From: Pigoraptor vietnamica
Taxonomy: Eukaryota > Opisthokonta > Filasterea
Direction: 5' to 3'
Assembly (NCBI GenBank): GCA_943704525.1
Contig: CALSCQ010000418.1
Span: forward strand, 1 to 20,055
DNA length: 20,055 bases
The notes under the pieces were generated by a model. It saw only the letters and a list, made by a program, of their open reading frames with translations. It was not told where the DNA came from and ran no database searches. This document shows, in pieces, positions 17,223 through 20,055 of this stretch. The position numbers were made by a program, and so were the translations under genes. How positions within the stretch are numbered: position 1 is the stretch's first letter; each line of letters starts with the position of its first letter.

Positions 17223-18953
17223 ATGTCCGTTCGGCGCAGGCGCGTACTGCAAGCATTCGCACTCGTCTTCTGCGCTATCGTGTCCTTCGCTTGCTCATAT
17301 GGATGGCTCGGAGTACGGGTTACCGTTACCGACGTCAGCGTTGTGTGGTTTAGTACAACGCGTACCTCGAGCAATGCCGACGATGATCATCAGCGCGCAC
17401 AAAACGGCGATGCCGTCAGCGACAACATCAACATCGCGGAGGATTATGCGCACGAACTGCAGACCCCTGTCACCGCCGGCGGCGGTACGTGGCCCCGGCT
17501 ATATCTGATGGCGCCAAACCTATTTGGCCCCAACAACCAGTACTACAACTTCTTGGAGGCCCTCAAGCTCGCCGTCGCGCTCAACCGCACGCTCGTTCTG
17601 CTGCCCTTTCGCGAGCACCGTGCATTCAACCACAAGATCGTGACCGCCGACGCGATGCACTTCGATCGCACTTTCGACGTCGAGCGGTTAATGGATTCCG
17701 GTATCCTCGGCGGGTCGATATCGCTCGAGGCGTTTGCCGATTTTCTCAGCGCGCGGCCAGAGGGGCGGGTGATTGATGCTTGTTGGTTCAACGGGCAACC
17801 ATCGGTAGTTTTCACCAACGTTGCGTGCGCAGATGTGGGCGGGGCCGTGTGCGCGGCGGTCATCAAGACAAACGCGTCGCGCGATCTGTCTCCCTCCGCG
17901 GTTATTGCGACCCTCGGCGCGCACGCCTCCGCTCGCGTGCTTTCTGTGGACAGCCTCGTATTTCGCAATTCGCGATACGCCATGAACGCGCGGTCTCTAA
18001 AGCACGGGGGGCTCGCTTATCGCGACCAGCACTTGGCCGCTATTCGCGCGCTCCCGTACGCCCCTTCGATCGTACACAACGCCACGCGCATTATTCGCGC
18101 GCTCTTTGGCGATGATCCTTTTATCGCGGTCCACTGGCGCCGGGCGGACTACGCGCCTGGAACAGCGCCGCCGAACTGTACAACGTACCTCTATTGCGTC
18201 GACTCGACGAACATCACCGAACTGCTCGACGTGGTGGACAGCGCAGTCCACGCCTTTGCGTCCGCCGGAGGCATCGCGCGAGCCGGGTCGCCGCTGAAGG
18301 TGTATTTGGCCACGACACGCATCTCCGCGGAAGAAAGGGCGCACTTTGTAGCGCGGGGCTACGGTAGCGTCGTTGTGTACCCGACGTCGCCGGGAGAGGT
18401 TCCCTACTACGTGTCACTAGTGGAGCAGGAAATCTGCAAGCGAGCGGCGGCCTTTGTCGGGTCGGCCGATTCCTCCTGGACGACGTGGGTTATCGAGTCT
18501 CGCATTGCGCAGGGATTGCCGCACACATGGTCGACGTCGCAGTTGTTATGGCCGTATCACGTGCGCTTCTCGCGACCGGCGCCTCCGCCTTCGTTCGTCA
18601 ACGCCACGGCATGCGGGTATGCTTACATGGGCATCTCGCGCGAGCGACCGGCTATGACCTTGACGCTTGTTTGTCCGCCGGGAACCGTCGCATCGTCTGT
18701 TCTATTCGCCAGTTTCGGAGCGCCGACGGGGATCTGTTCCAAGTTTGTGCTGGACCCACATTGTCACGATCCCGAGTCCGAGCAGCACGTACGCGACAAA
18801 TGCGTGGGAAGGTCCCGCTGCGACATTGCAGTCACCAACGACGAACACGAGGGGAACAGCCCGAGCTTTGCGTTGTCGCGCTGCGAAACTGGCGGTTTCG
18901 CACTCGCCGTCCTTCTGGCGTGTACGCCAGTTGCAGCCGTTGTTAATCACTAA
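17223..18953 (+). CDS. O-fucosyltransferase-like protein with C-terminal SUEL-type lectin domain
   Basis: A 576-residue type II membrane protein; the frame extends upstream only to a GTG, so the ATG at 17223 is used. MSVRRRR is followed by an anchor at about 8-29. Residues about 90-430 resemble the GDP-fucose O-fucosyltransferase fold: NLFGPNNQYYNFLEALKLAV and RTLVLLPFREHRAFN at the N side, FIAVHWRRADY (HWRR at 304-307, placed like the GDP-binding H/R-x-R loop), and the late block FVGSADSSWTTWVIESR. Residues about 464-567 match the SUEL/galactose-binding lectin fold: LVCPPGTVASSVLFASFG, PTGIC, CHDPESEQHV, CVGRSRCDIAVTN and a final LLAC. POFUT enzymes transfer fucose to protein Ser/Thr; the lectin could hold a galactose-type glycan near the active site. 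Donor and acceptor are not proved by sequence. Intronless and undamaged. CATAAA at 18992 is a possible poly(A) signal. Confidence 0.87.
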   Translation: MSVRRRRVLQAFALVFCAIVSFACSYGWLGVRVTVTDVSVVWFSTTRTSSNADDDHQRAQNGDAVSDNINIAEDYAHELQTPVTAGGGTWPRLYLMAPNLFGPNNQYYNFLEALKLAVALNRTLVLLPFREHRAFNHKIVTADAMHFDRTFDVERLMDSGILGGSISLEAFADFLSARPEGRVIDACWFNGQPSVVFTNVACADVGGAVCAAVIKTNASRDLSPSAVIATLGAHASARVLSVDSLVFRNSRYAMNARSLKHGGLAYRDQHLAAIRALPYAPSIVHNATRIIRALFGDDPFIAVHWRRADYAPGTAPPNCTTYLYCVDSTNITELLDVVDSAVHAFASAGGIARAGSPLKVYLATTRISAEERAHFVARGYGSVVVYPTSPGEVPYYVSLVEQEICKRAAAFVGSADSSWTTWVIESRIAQGLPHTWSTSQLLWPYHVRFSRPAPPPSFVNATACGYAYMGISRERPAMTLTLVCPPGTVASSVLFASFGAPTGICSKFVLDPHCHDPESEQHVRDKCVGRSRCDIAVTNDEHEGNSPSFALSRCETGGFALAVLLACTPVAAVVNH

Positions 18954-19237
18954 CAGCGCGTACAAACAGTGCGGCAGTCTGTGTACGGCCACATAAATAC
19001 GAAGCTGCGCCCGCGTGTTCTCTGTGTGTGCCCAACTGAATGTGCATGTGCCAGTTACGCAGCAGGCCGGGGCCGTAATAGGCTTACCGCCTATTAGGCC
19101 AGGTACTAATAGACTATTAATATATAGTGACTATCTGCCTCCATTGACGTGACGTTGCCAGTTCTACGCGCCGGTGTCCCTGCGCACATGAGCCGCCCGC
19201 GCCGGGAAGGCAACGGCACAATCAGCTATTCAATCAT
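18954..19237. other. 3' region of the O-fucosyltransferase-like gene
   Basis: No gene is seen. It contains the likely transcript end (CATAAATAC near 18992) and two AT-rich hairpins listed separately. It ends where the duplicated segment begins. Confidence 0.5.
19076..19119. repeat. Two adjacent hairpins sharing a TAATAG/CTATTA core
   Basis: TAATAGGC (19076-19083), loop TTACC, and GCCTATTA (19089-19096) form a perfect 8-bp stem. Ten bases on, TAATAG (19107-19112), A, and CTATTA (19114-19119) form a second palindrome with the same core. They lie about 120 bases past the stop of the fucosyltransferase-like gene. Confidence 0.75.
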
Positions 19238-19302
19238 AGTCCAAACATGACCCTGCTGCGGCGATACGGCGACACGCGTCCGGGCAGCCGTCGCCCCGCC
19301 AT
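19234..19302 (-). pseudogene. Duplicated 5' fragment of the tri-domain transferase gene
   Basis: On the minus strand an ATG at 19302 opens [15 protein letters not shown], matching [14 protein letters not shown] of the transferase with one added codon. Similarity runs to V-M-F-G-L and stops at the duplication edge, where the frame ends in TGA after 22 codons. It cannot encode an enzyme; it is the coding end of duplicated promoter DNA. Confidence 0.8.
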
Positions 19303-19725
19303 TGCAACGTCGCGAGAGGCGATTATGCACCTTCAGCCCAACGTGTCGCGCAGGCGGGTATCTGAGGAATACCCTGCTTCCAGGACACGACGACCAACAT
19401 AGATAGAGTGGACTGTAATGGGGCAACGACTGCCCGTGTGTGTGTGTGTTGTGCGCGTGCTTGTCAGCGTGAGTATGGCGTTTGCGACATGTGCCCGTGT
19501 GTGGTGGGGAGAGGAGAGCGTGTTCAGAAAGATCACAGCAAGCCCTCCGGCGCCGGTTCAGTGTTTCGCGCACCGGCGGCCGGCCACCGATGTGATCTGA
19601 TGTGTCATCAAGACCATGTCACCCTCGTGGTTACCCGTACACAAACGACCTGACGGCAACGGAAGCCCATTCACTTCAGACCCTTAACACGCAATCACGA
19701 CAGCTCCGCAGGTGCCTGCCGCCCG
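19238..19725. repeat. Segmental duplication, copy 2
   Basis: Direct-orientation copy of 14674-15288, about 4.5 kb away, shortened by at least two internal differences and with scattered substitutions. It holds the promoter region, start codon and first 20 or so codons of the transferase, plus the GT-rich tract near 19434. No target-site repeats or mobile-element genes are visible around it. Confidence 0.92.
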
Positions 19726-20055
19726 GGCGGCGGCCTGCCGGCTCAGGCCGCGCCACCGGCCCGGGCGTCCGCGGCCCTCTCAGTTGAAGCGGTGCCGGTA
19801 TGACTGAAATTGATAATATCGACCGCAAAATTTCAGTTGTCAACTGAATTCAAAGCCGCTGAGCGCGGCAAGTCGTGTGAAGCAGCTGCCGCTGTCGCCC
19901 GTTCCGGCGGGTCGTCAGTTCAGGCCGGCCGCAAATACGCGTAGAATGACACGTACTGTCACGTGGATGTTCGCCCGGACGGCTCCGCGCAGTGATTAGT
20001 CACCGAAGGAAGGGCGGAGAAACTGAAAGAGAGGGCGGAAGGGGAAGAGGGGGGG
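19726..20055. other. Right-hand end: palindromes and a purine-rich tract, no gene seen
   Basis: A GC hairpin GCGGCCTG/CAGGCCGC with a 6-base loop occupies 19730-19751. TTCAGTTG, T, CAACTGAA forms a near-perfect palindrome at 19832-19848. From about 20005 to the end the plus strand is almost all purine. No open frame with a recognisable domain occurs; this may be promoter DNA of a gene beyond the edge. Confidence 0.5.

Noticed and set aside
1-20055. A bacterial capsule locus
   Set aside because: GT-AG introns with exact frame restoration, type II anchors, alternating strands, microsatellites and a human-like UGDH argue for a eukaryote.
1-20055. tRNA, rRNA, CRISPR or transposon and virus-derived genes
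   Set aside because: I saw no tRNA boxes, rRNA segments, regular spacer arrays, or transposase, reverse transcriptase, integrase or capsid motifs.

Overview
The window is nuclear DNA from a GC-rich eukaryote, most likely a unicellular protist. Coding regions are interrupted by GT-AG spliceosomal introns. Several proteins begin with short cytosolic tails followed by one membrane anchor, as Golgi type II enzymes do. Long (CA/GT)n microsatellites fill introns and intergenic gaps. The UDP-glucose dehydrogenase is very close to the animal form, and NXPE-type esterases and an SUEL-type lectin domain are present. These suggest a lineage near animals, such as a choanoflagellate, filasterean or apusomonad relative, but this is inference and I cannot name the species.

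Layout from left to right: (1) the 3' part of a GT4-GT2 fusion glycosyltransferase, plus strand, cut by the window edge (1-1442); (2) a complete UDP-glucose 6-dehydrogenase, minus strand, seven exons (4950-2117), convergent with gene 1; (3) an intronless NXPE-like PC-esterase, minus strand (7540-5612); (4) a divergent NXPE-like paralogue, plus strand, two or three exons (8183-10529), sharing a 642-bp intergenic region with gene 3; (5) a two-exon giant glycosyltransferase, minus strand (14735-11051), with a KfiA/GT45-like domain, a GT2 domain and a GT25-like domain; (6) a Vps62/DUF946-like gene or decaying copy, plus strand (15420-16237); (7) an O-fucosyltransferase-like protein ending in an SUEL-type lectin domain, plus strand (17223-18953). 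The promoter and first codons of gene 5 are duplicated downstream of gene 7 (14674-15288 versus 19238-19725).

Taken together this looks like a eukaryotic glycan gene cluster. UGDH supplies UDP-glucuronate, at least three glycosyltransferase polypeptides carrying about six transferase domains could build a chain, and two NXPE-type enzymes could O-acetylate it. UGDH next to a KfiA-like transferase recalls the bacterial K5 (heparosan) capsule locus, yet every gene here has eukaryotic structure. Whether the enzymes share one product is inference. The microsatellites contain no stops in several frames and create many false long reading frames, which I left out.
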